Source: Actinoplanes cyaneus (GTDB lineage Bacteria; Actinomycetota; Actinomycetes; Mycobacteriales; Micromonosporaceae). Taken from it: a stretch of DNA of 64,000 bases. Below, in pieces: positions 9,374 through 18,853 of this stretch. The notes under the pieces were generated by a model that did no database searches, was not told the origin of the DNA, and saw only the letters and a list, made by a program, of their open reading frames with translations. A program made the translations under genes and the position numbers. Location: positions 310,001 to 374,000 of the forward strand of contig NZ_BOMH01000007.1 in the NCBI RefSeq assembly GCF_016862095.1, written 5' to 3'. The stretch's first letter is position 1. The number at the start of each line of letters is the position of its first letter.

Positions 9374-9401
9374 TTCCGACCCGGCAACCCCCTCGTAGAC
9401 T
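9374..9401 (+). promoter_or_regulatory. Candidate promoter of the DUF3040 gene
   Basis: TTCCGA and TAGACT are separated by 16 bases about 70 bases upstream of the GTG. A short GC hairpin (GGCAGCCG/CGGCTGCC, 9412-9428) follows. The -35 match is poor. Confidence 0.35.
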
Positions 9402-9470
9402 TGCGTGATAAGGCAGCCGACGGCTGCCCCGGCCCCACTTGGGCCGGACATGCGCCCGGGGAGGAAAGCC

Positions 9471-9863
9471 GTGCCGCTCTCGGAGCACGAGCAGCGGCTG
9501 TTCGATCAGATCGAGCGGTCGCTTGCCGAGGACCCCAAATTCGCCTCGGCTGTGCGGGCCAGCGACCCGCGTTTCCACGCACGGCGCCGGCTCATCATCG
9601 CCGCGTTCGTGATCGTGCTTGGTCTGGCTCTCGTCGTTTACGGGGCAGCCTCGGGCACGGTGTTGCTCGGCGTTGCCGGCTTCGTCGTGATGCTCGGGTC
9701 GGCCGCCTTCGCGATGCAGTCGCGCAAGCGTGGCCAGACCCCCGACCTCAGATCCGTCGGAGGCACCGCCTCCCGGCGGACCCGCCAAGGCCGAAAGGGC
9801 AGCGGCGGCTTCCTGGACCGTCTCGAGGACCGGTGGAAGCAGCGGCCGGAGGGACATCGCTGA
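9471..9863 (+). CDS. DUF3040 domain membrane protein
   Basis: A 130-residue protein beginning MPLSEHEQRLFDQIERSL, the hallmark of DUF3040 proteins of actinobacteria. Two adjacent hydrophobic helices (about residues 44-87) follow, then a basic C-terminal tail. The function of the family is not known. The GTG at 9471 is chosen over upstream ATG codons because GGGGAGGAA precedes it at the right distance and the conserved SEHEQ motif begins there. Confidence 0.85.
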   Translation: MPLSEHEQRLFDQIERSLAEDPKFASAVRASDPRFHARRRLIIAAFVIVLGLALVVYGAASGTVLLGVAGFVVMLGSAAFAMQSRKRGQTPDLRSVGGTASRRTRQGRKGSGGFLDRLEDRWKQRPEGHR

Positions 9864-10136
9864 CGGCTTCGGCCCACACTGACGAACGGCGGCCATAGGG
9901 CCGCCGTCGTCGTATCCGCTTTCCTGCCGCCCGCGGCAGGCAGTCGCTCCATGCCCATTTCCCGCAGTACGCCCACCCCTCGTCGCCCCGCCCCCACCGC
10001 GCCACCCGCGCGGTCTGTCGCCCCGCCGCTCGCGCCCGCCGCTCTGTGCGGCCCGCGCGTCCTGTTGCCGCACCGCTCCGCGCCCGCCGCCACCGCGCCG
10101 CCCGCGCGGTCTGTCGCACGCCGCGCCACCGCGCTA

Positions 10137-10194
10137 CCTGTTGCCGCGCCGCCGGCACCGCGCCACCTGTTGCCGCGCCGCCGGCACCGCGCCA
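10137..10194. repeat. Perfect 29-bp tandem duplication
   Basis: A 29-base unit beginning CCTGTTGCCGCGCCGCCGGC occurs twice in direct tandem with no mismatch. Shorter degenerate versions (CGCGCCACC and GCGCGGTCTGTCGC motifs) extend on both sides from about 9960 to 10260. Confidence 0.8.
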
Positions 10195-10343
10195 CCCGTG
10201 CGTCCTCTTGCCACCCCGCTCCCGCCCGCCGTCGCCCGCCCGGACGTGCTGCCACGCTGCCCCGGCGTTCCGGCGTCGCCTTGCGCGGCGTGCCTCCACG
10301 CGTTCGGGTGACCGATACAGCCATGAGCGCCAGCCGAAGCGCT

Positions 10344-10398
10344 CGGGCTGGTGCTGAGGGTTGTATCGGGCGGTTGATGCAGCCGTGAGTGCCAGCCG
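10344..10398. repeat. REP-like palindrome, copy 2
   Basis: The arms are CGGGCTGGTGCTGAGGG and CCGTGAGTGCCAGCCG, length 55 bp. It is followed 62 bases later by copy 3. A lone right arm (CATGAGCGCCAGCCG) precedes it at 10322, so the block may once have held another copy. Confidence 0.85.
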
Positions 10399-10405
10399 AA
10401 GCGCT

Positions 10406-10460
10406 CGGGCTGGTGCTGAGGGTTGTATCCGGGCTTCATAAGAACCGTGAGCACCAGCCG
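10406..10460. repeat. REP-like palindrome, copy 3
   Basis: The arms are CGGGCTGGTGCTGAGGG and ACCGTGAGCACCAGCCG, length 55 bp. Its left half and left flank are almost identical to those of copy 2. Confidence 0.85.
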
Positions 10461-10530
10461 AGCTGGGGTGCCGTTCGGCTGGCGTGCGCACGGCGTACCT
10501 GCGAAGGACCGCAATCGCCACGGGCAGCAA

Positions 10531-10735
10531 GTGGCGGCCGGGTCCGTGGCCAGCGGCGGGCGGTGCCTGGTGAGCAGGGTGGCCGGAAGCGGTCGTGAGT
10601 GGCGGCCGGGTCCGTGGCCAGCGGCGGGCGGTGCCTGGCGAGCACGGCGATCAAAAGCGGTCGTGAGGTGGCGGCGGAGCCAGTGCCTGGCGAGCACGGC
10701 GACCAAACGGGGTCGCGACTGATGGCCGGGCCCGG
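10531..10735. repeat. 68-bp tandem repeat, about three copies
   Basis: Units beginning GTGGCGGCCGGGTCCGTGG start at 10531 and 10599, and a diverged unit (GTGGCGGCGGAGCC) starts at 10668. Each contains GGTGCCTGG(C/T)GAGCA and ends with a GTCGTGA-like stretch. The third unit has lost part of the middle. Confidence 0.8.
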
Positions 10736-10793
10736 GCTGAGGAACAGGACGGTGAGGGCGCCGCCCCGACGGGACGACGCCCTCACCCACCGA

Positions 10794-13253
10794 TCAGCGA
10801 GCCCGATTCACCAGACGCCGCGGATTGAACCGTGTCACCCATTCCCCGAAGCGCCCCGACCACTCCATCGCCCGGGTGCCCGCCTCGGCGAGCCCGAGAC
10901 GCCAGCTGAGCATGATCGACGGCGGGAGAAGAGCCGCCCGCAGCCGGACCCGGGTGTTCGCGGAGCGCGACATCCCGGACCGGACCTGGCGAAGAGCCGC
11001 GGCCAGTTCCGCGCCCTGCATCGGCTGCCGGGCGTAGCGGGCCCGTTCCTCGGCGGTGCCGAGCAGTTCCGCCGCGGTGGCCGGCTGGTCGGTGAGGACC
11101 GTTTCCCGGATGAGCCGTTGTGCGGTGAGCCGTGGCGTCTCGGTCGGGTCGACAGCGATCTGGAAGTCGACCATCGTGTCGATCAGCTCGTCCCACGCGG
11201 CGTGGGCGTCCTCGCGGGCCTGGGCCGTCTCGGTGGTCACGGTGATCCCGGTGACCGTGCCGGCCGGGCCGGGGGTGGACGGGTCGATCACCGCGGGCGG
11301 CGGGCCGGCTGTCGCCGCGTGCCGCTGGCGGCGGAGCAGGACCCGGCGCAGTGCCGGGACCAGCAGCAACGCGATCAGCGTGGCGATCAGGCCGAAGATC
11401 AGCAGACCGGTCCAGTTGTCTTCGTCGGTGGTGACGGTGCCGAGGGCGGACGAGTCGTTGAGGTCGCCGGCCTTGTCGGGCCGCTGGTTCGGGGCGGCCG
11501 AGGCGGAGCTGCTGACGCCGGGCGCCGCGGCGGTCGGCGCGGTGGCGGTCGGCGCCGTGGTCCGGTCGACGTCCGGCGCCCAGTCGGGCCGGGAGGCGCC
11601 GGTGACCGAGACGGACGGGGTCGCGTCGAACGGAACCCAGCCGAAGCCCTGCAGGTAGACCTCGGTCCAGGCGTGCGCGTTGCGGTTGGTGATCACGTAC
11701 GTGTCACCGTCCTCCGGGGTGCCCCGGGTGAAGCCGAACGCGACCCGGGCCGGGATTCCGGCGGCCCGCACCATCCACGCCATCGCCGCGGCGTACTGCT
11801 GGCAGTAGCCGACCTTGTTCTTGAGGAACGCCTCGATCTCGGAGAGGTTCCCGGTGGACTGGGTGGACAGGCTGTACGAGAACCCGTACTTCTTCGAGAA
11901 CGAGTCGTAGATCGCGCGGACCTTGTCGTAGTCCGTGGACTTGCCCCGGGTCAGTTTCGCGACCTGCTCGTTCACGTAGGCGTTGTCCGGAACGGCCGTG
12001 TACGCCCGGCGGATCGGGTCGTCGCGCCCGAGGGCCAGGGCGGTCCGCAGCTCGTCCGGGGTGTACTGCGGGCGGAGGTAGTCGATCGAGTACTTCTGCT
12101 TGTTGGTGGTGCTCCGGTTGGAGTAGAGCACCTGCTGGTTCCCGTCGTACGCCCACGTGCCGGCGAGATCGCTGATCCCGACCGGGTACGAGTACAGCGG
12201 GGCCAGGCTCTGCCGCAGCCCGTCGGTGACCTCGACGTCGGCGTGGAACTGCTGGAACGTCGTCTGGTTGGTGGTGCCCTCCCGCCGCGGGTCCGGCAGG
12301 CTGCCCCGGTTGAGCGTGTTCCCGTTCGGCGGCTGGTTGCCGAAGCCCTCCGCGGTGAGCTGGTCGGCGACTCCGAACCGCAGGTAGAACGGGTTCTTCT
12401 CGTTCGTGCTCACCTTCAGCAGCGTGACCGTGGTGTTCTGGGAGAGCTGGCCGCTGAGCGAGGCGAACAGGTTGATCTTCCCGTTGCCGCCCCCGCCTCC
12501 GCCGCCGATCCCGGGGCCGTTCTGCGTGAGCTGCGACAGCAGGCCACCGCTGACGGTCGGCACGGCCAGCGGCAGTAGCACCGCGACCAGCACGCCGACC
12601 ACGCCGAGCCGGCGCCCGGCGGCGGCCAGCGGCGACGGCTCCCAGACGTCCACGTCCCGCCCGTCGCCGGTGAAGCGGCGGCCGAAGCGGCGCACCCGGT
12701 CCACGTTGTCGGCGACCAGCAGCCACAGGTAGCCGCAGGCGCCGACGATGAACGGGGTGACCGGCACGCTGTCCAGGTAGACCGCCACCGGGATGGAGTA
12801 GATCGCCAGCATCGGCAGCCCGGCCAGGGCCGGCCGCCGGAACACCGCGGTCAGCAGGTCCACCACGATGGCCACGACGCCGATGCCGAGGGCCGCGACG
12901 AAGAGCAGGCCGTCCCGGTCGGGCACCGGCACCGCGTACGACCGGGTGTCCTCCCCGGCCTGCTGGATCAGCTCACCGAAGTGGGCGATCGTGGCCGGGG
13001 TCGGCACCAGCAGCTCGTGCCCGCTCGGGAAGATCCAGGTGAGCGTGACGAGCATGGCGACGATCATCCCGAGCGCCTGCGCCCAGCTGGGGAAACGCAG
13101 CGTGCGGGTGAGCACGCCGGCCCCGGCGATCATCGCCACGGTCAGGATGACCTGGAGCAGCCAGGTCCACTTGTCGAAGATCGTCGCGAGGGGCGCGGCG
13201 GAGAGCAGCGTGGCGCCGGCCGCGACCAGCCCGAGACGACGGCGCCCGGTCAT
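10794..13253 (-). CDS. TgpA-type transglutaminase membrane protein (DUF3488)
   Basis: An 819-residue protein with several N-terminal membrane helices (DUF3488/TgpA-N), a long extracytoplasmic segment with a poly-Gly stretch (GIGGGGGGGNGK), a transglutaminase-like core and a final helix near residue 650 followed by a DUF4129-like tail. The catalytic triad is visible: Cys484 in KVGYCQQYAAAMAWM, His in NRNAHAWTEVY and Asp in WVPFDATP. Together with MoxR and DUF58 proteins it forms a very common operon of unresolved function, perhaps modifying or cleaving exported proteins. The ATG overlaps the DUF58 stop by four bases; an upstream extension of the frame lies inside that gene and was not used. 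Confidence 0.9.
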   Translation of the reverse strand: MTGRRRLGLVAAGATLLSAAPLATIFDKWTWLLQVILTVAMIAGAGVLTRTLRFPSWAQALGMIVAMLVTLTWIFPSGHELLVPTPATIAHFGELIQQAGEDTRSYAVPVPDRDGLLFVAALGIGVVAIVVDLLTAVFRRPALAGLPMLAIYSIPVAVYLDSVPVTPFIVGACGYLWLLVADNVDRVRRFGRRFTGDGRDVDVWEPSPLAAAGRRLGVVGVLVAVLLPLAVPTVSGGLLSQLTQNGPGIGGGGGGGNGKINLFASLSGQLSQNTTVTLLKVSTNEKNPFYLRFGVADQLTAEGFGNQPPNGNTLNRGSLPDPRREGTTNQTTFQQFHADVEVTDGLRQSLAPLYSYPVGISDLAGTWAYDGNQQVLYSNRSTTNKQKYSIDYLRPQYTPDELRTALALGRDDPIRRAYTAVPDNAYVNEQVAKLTRGKSTDYDKVRAIYDSFSKKYGFSYSLSTQSTGNLSEIEAFLKNKVGYCQQYAAAMAWMVRAAGIPARVAFGFTRGTPEDGDTYVITNRNAHAWTEVYLQGFGWVPFDATPSVSVTGASRPDWAPDVDRTTAPTATAPTAAAPGVSSSASAAPNQRPDKAGDLNDSSALGTVTTDEDNWTGLLIFGLIATLIALLLVPALRRVLLRRQRHAATAGPPPAVIDPSTPGPAGTVTGITVTTETAQAREDAHAAWDELIDTMVDFQIAVDPTETPRLTAQRLIRETVLTDQPATAAELLGTAEERARYARQPMQGAELAAALRQVRSGMSRSANTRVRLRAALLPPSIMLSWRLGLAEAGTRAMEWSGRFGEWVTRFNPRRLVNRAR

Positions 13254-14554
13254 CGGTGCACCCCGCTCACGGTCTCGGCCATCGCCGCGCGATAGGCGAA
13301 GCCCTGCGACCCGCGGCCCACGGTGGGCCACAGGGCGGGCAGCGTCTCGCCGTGGGACACCCGCACCGACCGCCAGCCGCTGCGGACCAGCGCCAGTGAC
13401 GCGGCCGCGTGCTCCCGGTCGGACTCCTGCCGGTCACCGGCCGTCATCGAGACCCACGTCGTACTGTCGATGGCGAAGCCGACGCAGGTCGCCCCGTTGC
13501 CGCGGAGCTGGCTGAGCAGGTGCGCCTCGGCGGTGGTGAGCGAGCCGAACAGGCCGATCACCAGGCCGCCGTCGGAGCGCCGCCGCACGTTCTCGACCAG
13601 GAGCGACACGTCCGCGGTGGAGGCGGTCTTCACGTCTGCCAGCGCGTCCAGGATCAGACCCTCCCCGCCACTCTCGGAACCGTCGATGTCCACCCCGGTG
13701 CCGGTCACCAGCCGCACCTTGTAGCCGGCCTCGCGCAGGTGCACCGCGACGCTGGCGGCCGCCGAGACGGCCCATTCGAAGCTGGCCGTCGGCCCCTCGC
13801 CGCGATGCGCCTGGGCGCGGGTGTCGAGCACCACCGTGGCCCGGCTCTCCCAGGGCTGTTCCTCACGACGGACCATCAATTCGCCGGTACGGGCGGTGGA
13901 GCGCCAGTGCACCCGCCGCAGGTCGTCGCCGCGCCGGTATTCCCGGGTGGCCGCGTCGTCCTCGCCGTGCACCGCGACCGAGCGGGCCCGGCTGTCACCG
14001 GCGCCCGCATACTCCCCGGCGAGCCGGACCCGGGGGAGCGGGACGACCTGCGGGATCACGGTGAGCTGGTCGACGCTGGGGAACGAGCGGGTCAGCTCGC
14101 AGAGCCCGAACGGGTCGGTCAGCCGGATCACCAGCGGGCCGATCGGGTACCGGCCGCGCACGTCGGCACGCACCGTGTACGCCACCGAGCTGGCCTGGTG
14201 GGCGCCGAGGCGTTCCAGCACCACGCGCGGGCGGCTGCCCAGTGCGTACGGCAGCCGGTCCTCCAGGAGCATGGTGCCGGTGGGCAGCCGGGACAGGTTC
14301 TGCAGGCGCAGGATCACCCGCGCGCTGGAGCCGACCGGGGCGCGGCCCGGCTCCAGCGAGCGGGTGCACGCCAGTTTGTACCGGCTCCGGCCGACATACA
14401 CCGCGGCCAGCAACGGCAGAGCGGCCAGGAGCACGGCGACCCGCAGCAGGTCACGCTCACCGAGGATGAGCGCCGAGATGCCGGCGGCGATCGCGGCGGC
14501 CAGGAACGAGCGGCCGCGCGTGGTGAGACCCCGCAGCGCCTCCCGCATGGTCAT
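13250..14554 (-). CDS. DUF58 domain protein (vWA-like)
   Basis: A 434-residue protein with two membrane helices at about residues 17-50 and a DUF58 core containing the family signature REYRRGDDLRRVHWRSTARTG. DUF58 proteins have a von Willebrand-like fold and are always found near MoxR ATPases; here TVVLDTRAQ occupies the metal-site position. It overlaps both neighbours by four bases, so moxR, this gene and the transglutaminase gene are one operon read on the minus strand. A MoxR-dependent assembly role is family knowledge, not visible in the sequence. Confidence 0.9.
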   Translation of the reverse strand: MTMREALRGLTTRGRSFLAAAIAAGISALILGERDLLRVAVLLAALPLLAAVYVGRSRYKLACTRSLEPGRAPVGSSARVILRLQNLSRLPTGTMLLEDRLPYALGSRPRVVLERLGAHQASSVAYTVRADVRGRYPIGPLVIRLTDPFGLCELTRSFPSVDQLTVIPQVVPLPRVRLAGEYAGAGDSRARSVAVHGEDDAATREYRRGDDLRRVHWRSTARTGELMVRREEQPWESRATVVLDTRAQAHRGEGPTASFEWAVSAAASVAVHLREAGYKVRLVTGTGVDIDGSESGGEGLILDALADVKTASTADVSLLVENVRRRSDGGLVIGLFGSLTTAEAHLLSQLRGNGATCVGFAIDSTTWVSMTAGDRQESDREHAAASLALVRSGWRSVRVSHGETLPALWPTVGRGSQGFAYRAAMAETVSGVHR

Positions 14555-15594
14555 CGCCCCCGGGACTCGTATTGTGTGCCGCCGCCCGCGGCGCGGGTGT
14601 CGTACGGGTTCCGGTTCGCGTGCGGGATCGGCAGCCGGTGCACGATCTCGGAGACGATCGTGTCGGTGGTCCGCCGGTTGAGCTGCGCGTCGGCGGTCGG
14701 GATGATCCGGTGGGCGAGCACCGGCACGGCCAGCGCCTGCAGGTCGTCGGGGAGCACGTAGTCACGGCCCTCGAGCGCCGCGACCGCCTTCGCGGTGCGG
14801 ATCAGCTGCAGGGTGGACCGCGGCGACGCGCCGAGCCGGATCTCCGGCGCCTCCCGGGTCGCGGTGACCAGGGCGATCGCGTACTGCTGGACGGCGTCGG
14901 CGGCGTGCACCGCGCGAGCCGTCTCGATCAGCCGGCGGACCATCGCGGCGTCGGCCACCGCGCGCAGGTCGTTGAGCGGGTCGTGGTCACCGTGGCCGCT
15001 CAGCATGGCGAGCTCGGCCCGGGGGTCCGGGTAGCCCATCGCGATCCGGGCGGTGAACCGGTCGCGCTGCGCCTCCGGCAGCGGGTAGGTCCCCTCCATC
15101 TCGATCGGGTTCTGCGTGGCGACCACCATGAACGGGGCCTGCAGCTCGTACGTGGTCCCGTCGACGGTGACCTGCCGCTCCTCCATGCACTCCAGGAGCG
15201 CGGACTGGGTCTTCGGCGAGGCCCGGTTGATCTCGTCGCCGACCACCAGGTTGGCGAAGACGGCGCCCGGCTTGAACTCGAAGTCCCGGGTCTCCTGGTT
15301 GTAGACGCTCACCCCGGTGACATCGCTGGGCAGCAGGTCGGGGGTGAACTGGATCCGGCGCACCGAGCAGTCGATCGAGCGGGCGAGCGCCTTGGCGAGT
15401 TTCGTCTTGCCCACGCCCGGCACGTCCTCGATCAGCAGGTGGCCCTCGGCGAGCAGGACCGCGACGGCCAGCCGCACGGTCGCGCTCTTGCCCTCGATGA
15501 CCTGCTCGATGTTGGTCATGATGGCCTGTGTCGCGGCGTGGAACTCGGCGCTCGTCAGCGGGCCTGTCGGCTCGCCCCAGGTCGGCGTAGTCAC
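14551..15594 (-). CDS. moxR: MoxR family AAA+ ATPase
   Basis: A 347-residue AAA+ ATPase. Walker A is DVPGVGKTK (K63), Walker B is VVGDEINRA, and sensor-type motifs ATQNPIE and EAQRDRF follow. MoxR proteins act as chaperone-like ATPases that help mature vWA-domain partners, here the DUF58 protein translated from the overlapping next gene. The GTG at 15594 is preceded by TTGGAGGAA at good spacing and begins TTPTWGEP; the frame extends about 140 codons upstream but that part overlaps the leuS leader and shows no family similarity. It is the first gene of the operon. Confidence 0.93.
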   Translation of the reverse strand: MTTPTWGEPTGPLTSAEFHAATQAIMTNIEQVIEGKSATVRLAVAVLLAEGHLLIEDVPGVGKTKLAKALARSIDCSVRRIQFTPDLLPSDVTGVSVYNQETRDFEFKPGAVFANLVVGDEINRASPKTQSALLECMEERQVTVDGTTYELQAPFMVVATQNPIEMEGTYPLPEAQRDRFTARIAMGYPDPRAELAMLSGHGDHDPLNDLRAVADAAMVRRLIETARAVHAADAVQQYAIALVTATREAPEIRLGASPRSTLQLIRTAKAVAALEGRDYVLPDDLQALAVPVLAHRIIPTADAQLNRRTTDTIVSEIVHRLPIPHANRNPYDTRAAGGGTQYESRGR

Positions 15595-15866
15595 GGGCTT
15601 TCCTCCAAGTGATACGTACCCGCGCAAGTGGATCACCCACTGTGTCAGGGCACCCCAAGGTTGCGGGCGCCCAGCGGCCGTGGGCCTCCGGCGCTCGCCG
15701 CCCGTTCCTGACAGGTTATCTCCGTTGGCACACCGCTCCGAAAGGCCGGAACGACCGGGGTTTTCTGGAAACCGGACGAACACGGTCCATCTACCGACAG
15801 TGATCGGGATCCGGAACAGTTCGTTCTCGAAAGGCATACCGGTCGCCGTGTGTGATGGCGGCCGGG

Positions 15867-15880
15867 TACCATGGCGCGCA
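15867..15880 (+). promoter_or_regulatory. Possible -10 box before the leuS leader peptide
   Basis: TACCAT at 15867-15872 lies seven bases before an in-frame ATG at 15880. If used, the leader peptide would be made from a leaderless transcript beginning MARRVLLL. No convincing -35 box was found. Confidence 0.35.
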
Positions 15881-15918
15881 TGGCTCGGCGTGTTCTGCTC
15901 CTTAGCCGGCCGTGCTGA
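15871..15918 (+). CDS. Leucine-codon leader peptide upstream of leuS
   Basis: A 15-codon frame encodes MARMARRVLLLSRPC and stops at TGA 15916-15918. Three consecutive Leu codons (CTG CTC CTT, 15895-15903) lie just before a GC-rich stem-loop and an intrinsic terminator, and leuS follows. This is the classic layout of ribosome-mediated transcription attenuation: scarcity of charged tRNA-Leu would stall the ribosome on the Leu run and favour read-through. Either ATG (15871 or 15880) could start it; neither has a clear Shine-Dalgarno. The peptide itself is probably without function. Confidence 0.7.
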   Translation: MARMARRVLLLSRPC

Positions 15919-15956
15919 TCCCCCGGGTGTTGATTCCGGCCCGGTGACAGCACGGC
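15909..15956 (+). promoter_or_regulatory. Leader stem-loop overlapping the leader-peptide stop
   Basis: GCCGTGCTG (15909-15917) is perfectly complementary to CAGCACGGC (15948-15956), and a smaller CCGGG/CCCGG hairpin can form inside. The left arm overlaps the last codons of the leader peptide, so a ribosome stalled on the Leu codons would block this stem. How that alters the adjacent terminator was not resolved by eye. Confidence 0.6.
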
Positions 15957-15958
15957 GT

Positions 15959-15983
15959 CCCCTCCTGCGTGAGGGGCTTTTTT
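15959..15983 (+). terminator. Intrinsic terminator (attenuator) before leuS
   Basis: CCCCTC, loop CTGCGT, GAGGGG, then C and six T residues. It is the best rho-independent terminator in the window and lies about 50 bases before leuS, not after a gene, which supports attenuation. Confidence 0.8.
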
Positions 15984-16036
15984 GTGCCCTGGACGCGTGA
16001 CCCCGGCCCACTGACTTAGACGAGATGGTGTTGACA

Positions 16037-18853
16037 ATGAGCGAGACCGAGAACCCGTTCCGCTACACCGCCGCGCTGGCCGGCGAGATCGAGCTGCGCT
16101 GGCAGCGCTTCTGGGCGGAGAACGGGACGTTCCACGCGCCGAACCCGGTCGGTGAGCTGGCCGACCCGGAGCATCCGCGCGCCGGTGCGCCGAAGCTGCA
16201 CGTGCAGGACATGTTCCCGTACCCGTCCGGCGCCGGCCTGCACGTCGGGCACCCGCTGGGTTACATCGGCACCGACAGCTACACCCGCTACAAGCGGATG
16301 GCCGGCTACAACGTGCTGCACCCGATGGGCTTCGACGCCTTCGGCCTGCCCGCCGAGCAGTACGCGGTGCAGACCGGCACCCACCCCGCGGTGACCACCG
16401 CCGCGAACGTCGAGCGGTACCGCGAGCAGCTGCGCCGCCTGGGCCTGGCCTACGACGAGCGCCGGTCGTTCTCCACCACCGACCCGGAGTACTACCGCTG
16501 GACTCAGTGGATCTTCCTGCAGGTCTTCAACTCCTGGTTCGACCCGGAGCTGAGGAAGGCCCGGCCGATCAGCGAGCTGATCACCGAGTTCGAGACCGGC
16601 ACCCGGCCGGCACCGGGCACGCCGTGGAAGGACCTGTCCGCTGTCGAGCGGCGCAAGCTGATCGACGACCACCGCCTGGCCTACGTGTCCGAGGCCCCGG
16701 TCAACTGGTGCCCCGGCCTGGGCACCGTGCTGGCCAATGAGGAGGTCACGCCCGACGGCCGGTCCGAGCGCGGCAACTTCCCCGTGTTCCAGCGCAGCCT
16801 GAAGCAGTGGATGATGCGCATCACGGCGTACGGGGATCGCCTGGTCGAAGACCTGGACACCCTGGACTGGCCGGAGCCGGTCAAGCTGATGCAGCGCAAC
16901 TGGATCGGCCGTTCCCAAGGCGCGCACGTCGACTTCCCGATGGGTGAGACGCACATCCGGGTCTTCACCACCCGCCCGGACACGCTGTTCGGCGCGACGT
17001 ACATGGTGCTGGCGCCGGAGCACGAGCTGGTCTCCGGGATCGTGCCCGCCGCCTGGCCGGAGGGCACCCACGAGAAGTGGACCGGTGGCGCCGCGACTCC
17101 CGCCGAGGCCGTCGCCGCCTACCGGGCCGCGGCCGCCGCGAAGACCGAGGAGGAGCGGACCGCCGACGGCAAGGTGAAGACGGGCGTTTTCACCGGGGCG
17201 TACGCGACCAACCCGGTCAACGGCGAGCGCGTGCCGGTCTTCATCGCCGACTACGTGCTGGCCGGCTACGGTACCGGCGCGATCATGGCGGTCCCGGCTC
17301 ACGACGAGCGCGACTACGAGTTCGCCACCGTCTTCGAGCTGCCCATCGTCCGTACCGTCGAAGCGCCTGAGGATGTCGAGGGTGCCTGGACGGGCGACGG
17401 CAAGGCGATCAACTCCGCCGATCCTGAATCCGGGTTCAGTTTGGATGGGCTGAACAAGACCGAGGCCAAGGCCGCGATGATCGCCTGGCTGGAGGAGAAG
17501 GGCTTCGGTCAGGGCGCCACGACCTACCGGCTGCGCGACTGGCTGTTCAGCCGCCAGCGGTACTGGGGCGAGCCGTTCCCGATCGTCTACGACGAGACCG
17601 GCCTGCCCGTCGCGCTGCCCGAGTCGATGCTGCCGGTCGAGCTGCCCGACGTCGACGACTTCTCGCCGCGCACCTTCGACCCGGACGACGCGGACACCGA
17701 GCCGGAGACCCCGCTGTCCCGCAAGAAGGACTGGGTGCAGGTCGAGCTGGACCTGGGTGACGGGCTGAAGACGTACACCCGCGAGACCAACACCATGCCG
17801 CAGTGGGCCGGCTCCTGCTGGTACGAGCTGCGCTACCTGGACCCGCACAACGACAAGGCGCTGGTCGACCCGGAGAACGAGGCCTACTGGATGGGCCCGC
17901 GCAAGACCGGCGACTGTGGTGGCGTCGACCTGTACGTCGGCGGCGTCGAGCACGCCGTCCTGCACCTGCTGTACGCCCGCTTCTGGCACAAGGTCCTGTT
18001 CGACCTGGGCCACGTCTCCAGCTTCGAGCCGTTCCGGAAGCTGTTCAACCAGGGCTACATCCAGGCGTACGCGTTCCAGGACGCCCGGGGCTTCTACGTC
18101 CCGGCCGAGGAGGTCGCCGAGCGCGACGGCAAGTACTACTACGGCGATCAGCAGGTGACCCGCAGCTACGGCAAGATGGGCAAGTCGCTGAAGAACGTCG
18201 TCACCCCCGACGAGATGTGCGAGCAGTACGGCGCCGACACGTTCCGGGTGTACGAGATGGCGATGGGCCCGCTGGACGTCTCCCGCCCCTGGGAGACCCG
18301 TGCCGTCGTCGGCTCCCAGCGCTTCCTGCAGCGCGTCTGGCGCCTGGTCGTCGACGAGGAGACCGGCGCGACCCGGGCGATCGACGGCGAGCTGGACCCG
18401 AAGTCCCGCAAGGTGCTGCACCGGGTCATCGCCGGCGTCCGCGAGGACATGGACGAGCTGCGGTTCAACACCGCGATCGCCAAGCTGATCGAGCTGACCA
18501 ACACGCTGACCCCGCTGCCGACGGTCTCGCGCGAGGCGGTCGAGCCGCTGGTGCTGATGCTGTCGCCGTTCGCGCCGCACCTGGCCGAGGAGCTGTGGGG
18601 CAAGCTGGGCCACGAGGGCACGCTGGCCTACGCCGACTTCCCGGTCGCCGACCCGGCGCAGCTGGTGGCCGACTCGATCACGTACCCGGTGCAGGTCAAC
18701 GGCAAGGTCCGCGGTCGGGTCGAGGTCTCCCCGGACACCCCGGAGGACGAGGTGCGGGCCCAGGCGCTGGCTGCCGTCGCCGAGGTGCTGGGTGACAAGA
18801 CCCCGAAGAAGGTCATCGTGGTGAAGGGCCGCCTGGTCAGCGTCGTCGTCTGA
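16037..18853 (+). CDS. leuS: Leucyl-tRNA synthetase
   Basis: A class I aminoacyl-tRNA synthetase of 938 residues (942 if the ATG at 16025 is used) that charges tRNA-Leu with leucine in the cytoplasm. The HIGH-type motif is HVGH (numbered from 16025, H73-H76) in [16 protein letters not shown], and the KMSKS-type motif is KMGKS near residue 717. The CP1 editing domain lies between them ([19 protein letters not shown]), and an anticodon-binding and C-terminal domain follow. The ATG at 16037 is preferred because residues SETENPFRY look like the usual start and GAGATGG lies upstream, but neither start has a strong ribosome site. Expression is probably controlled by the upstream leader peptide and terminator. 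Confidence 0.95.
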   Translation: MSETENPFRYTAALAGEIELRWQRFWAENGTFHAPNPVGELADPEHPRAGAPKLHVQDMFPYPSGAGLHVGHPLGYIGTDSYTRYKRMAGYNVLHPMGFDAFGLPAEQYAVQTGTHPAVTTAANVERYREQLRRLGLAYDERRSFSTTDPEYYRWTQWIFLQVFNSWFDPELRKARPISELITEFETGTRPAPGTPWKDLSAVERRKLIDDHRLAYVSEAPVNWCPGLGTVLANEEVTPDGRSERGNFPVFQRSLKQWMMRITAYGDRLVEDLDTLDWPEPVKLMQRNWIGRSQGAHVDFPMGETHIRVFTTRPDTLFGATYMVLAPEHELVSGIVPAAWPEGTHEKWTGGAATPAEAVAAYRAAAAAKTEEERTADGKVKTGVFTGAYATNPVNGERVPVFIADYVLAGYGTGAIMAVPAHDERDYEFATVFELPIVRTVEAPEDVEGAWTGDGKAINSADPESGFSLDGLNKTEAKAAMIAWLEEKGFGQGATTYRLRDWLFSRQRYWGEPFPIVYDETGLPVALPESMLPVELPDVDDFSPRTFDPDDADTEPETPLSRKKDWVQVELDLGDGLKTYTRETNTMPQWAGSCWYELRYLDPHNDKALVDPENEAYWMGPRKTGDCGGVDLYVGGVEHAVLHLLYARFWHKVLFDLGHVSSFEPFRKLFNQGYIQAYAFQDARGFYVPAEEVAERDGKYYYGDQQVTRSYGKMGKSLKNVVTPDEMCEQYGADTFRVYEMAMGPLDVSRPWETRAVVGSQRFLQRVWRLVVDEETGATRAIDGELDPKSRKVLHRVIAGVREDMDELRFNTAIAKLIELTNTLTPLPTVSREAVEPLVLMLSPFAPHLAEELWGKLGHEGTLAYADFPVADPAQLVADSITYPVQVNGKVRGRVEVSPDTPEDEVRAQALAAVAEVLGDKTPKKVIVVKGRLVSVVV

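Larger units (their letters stand above)
9864..10793. other. Repeat-rich non-coding interval
   Basis: About 930 bases without a convincing gene. Open frames exist on both strands but encode only Arg/Pro/Ala-rich low-complexity sequence without ribosome sites. The interval holds three kinds of repeats listed separately: degenerate GC-rich repeats at about 9960-10260, paired REP-like palindromes at 10344-10460, and a 68-bp tandem repeat at 10531-10735. It separates the DUF3040 gene from the convergent end of the transglutaminase gene. Confidence 0.7.

Noticed and set aside
10531..10735. Possible CRISPR array or minisatellite with spacers
   Set aside because: The units are directly adjacent with no unique spacers, only about three copies, and no cas genes are in the window. 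The arrays at 23579 and 45591 fail for the same reason.
9951..10790. Several 100-260-codon frames in the repeat block
   Set aside because: They are low-complexity, overlap each other in several frames and follow DNA repeats, with no ribosome sites.
15595..16011. N-terminal extension of MoxR to 486 residues
   Set aside because: The added part shows no MoxR similarity, crosses the leuS leader on the other strand and lies upstream of a good GTG with GGAGG.
16016..18613. An 865-codon minus-strand frame across leuS, and similar ones across dnaE, murE-murF and hisD
   Set aside because: Same cause: third-position GC bias keeps stop codons out of the opposite strand. None has a recognisable start or motif.
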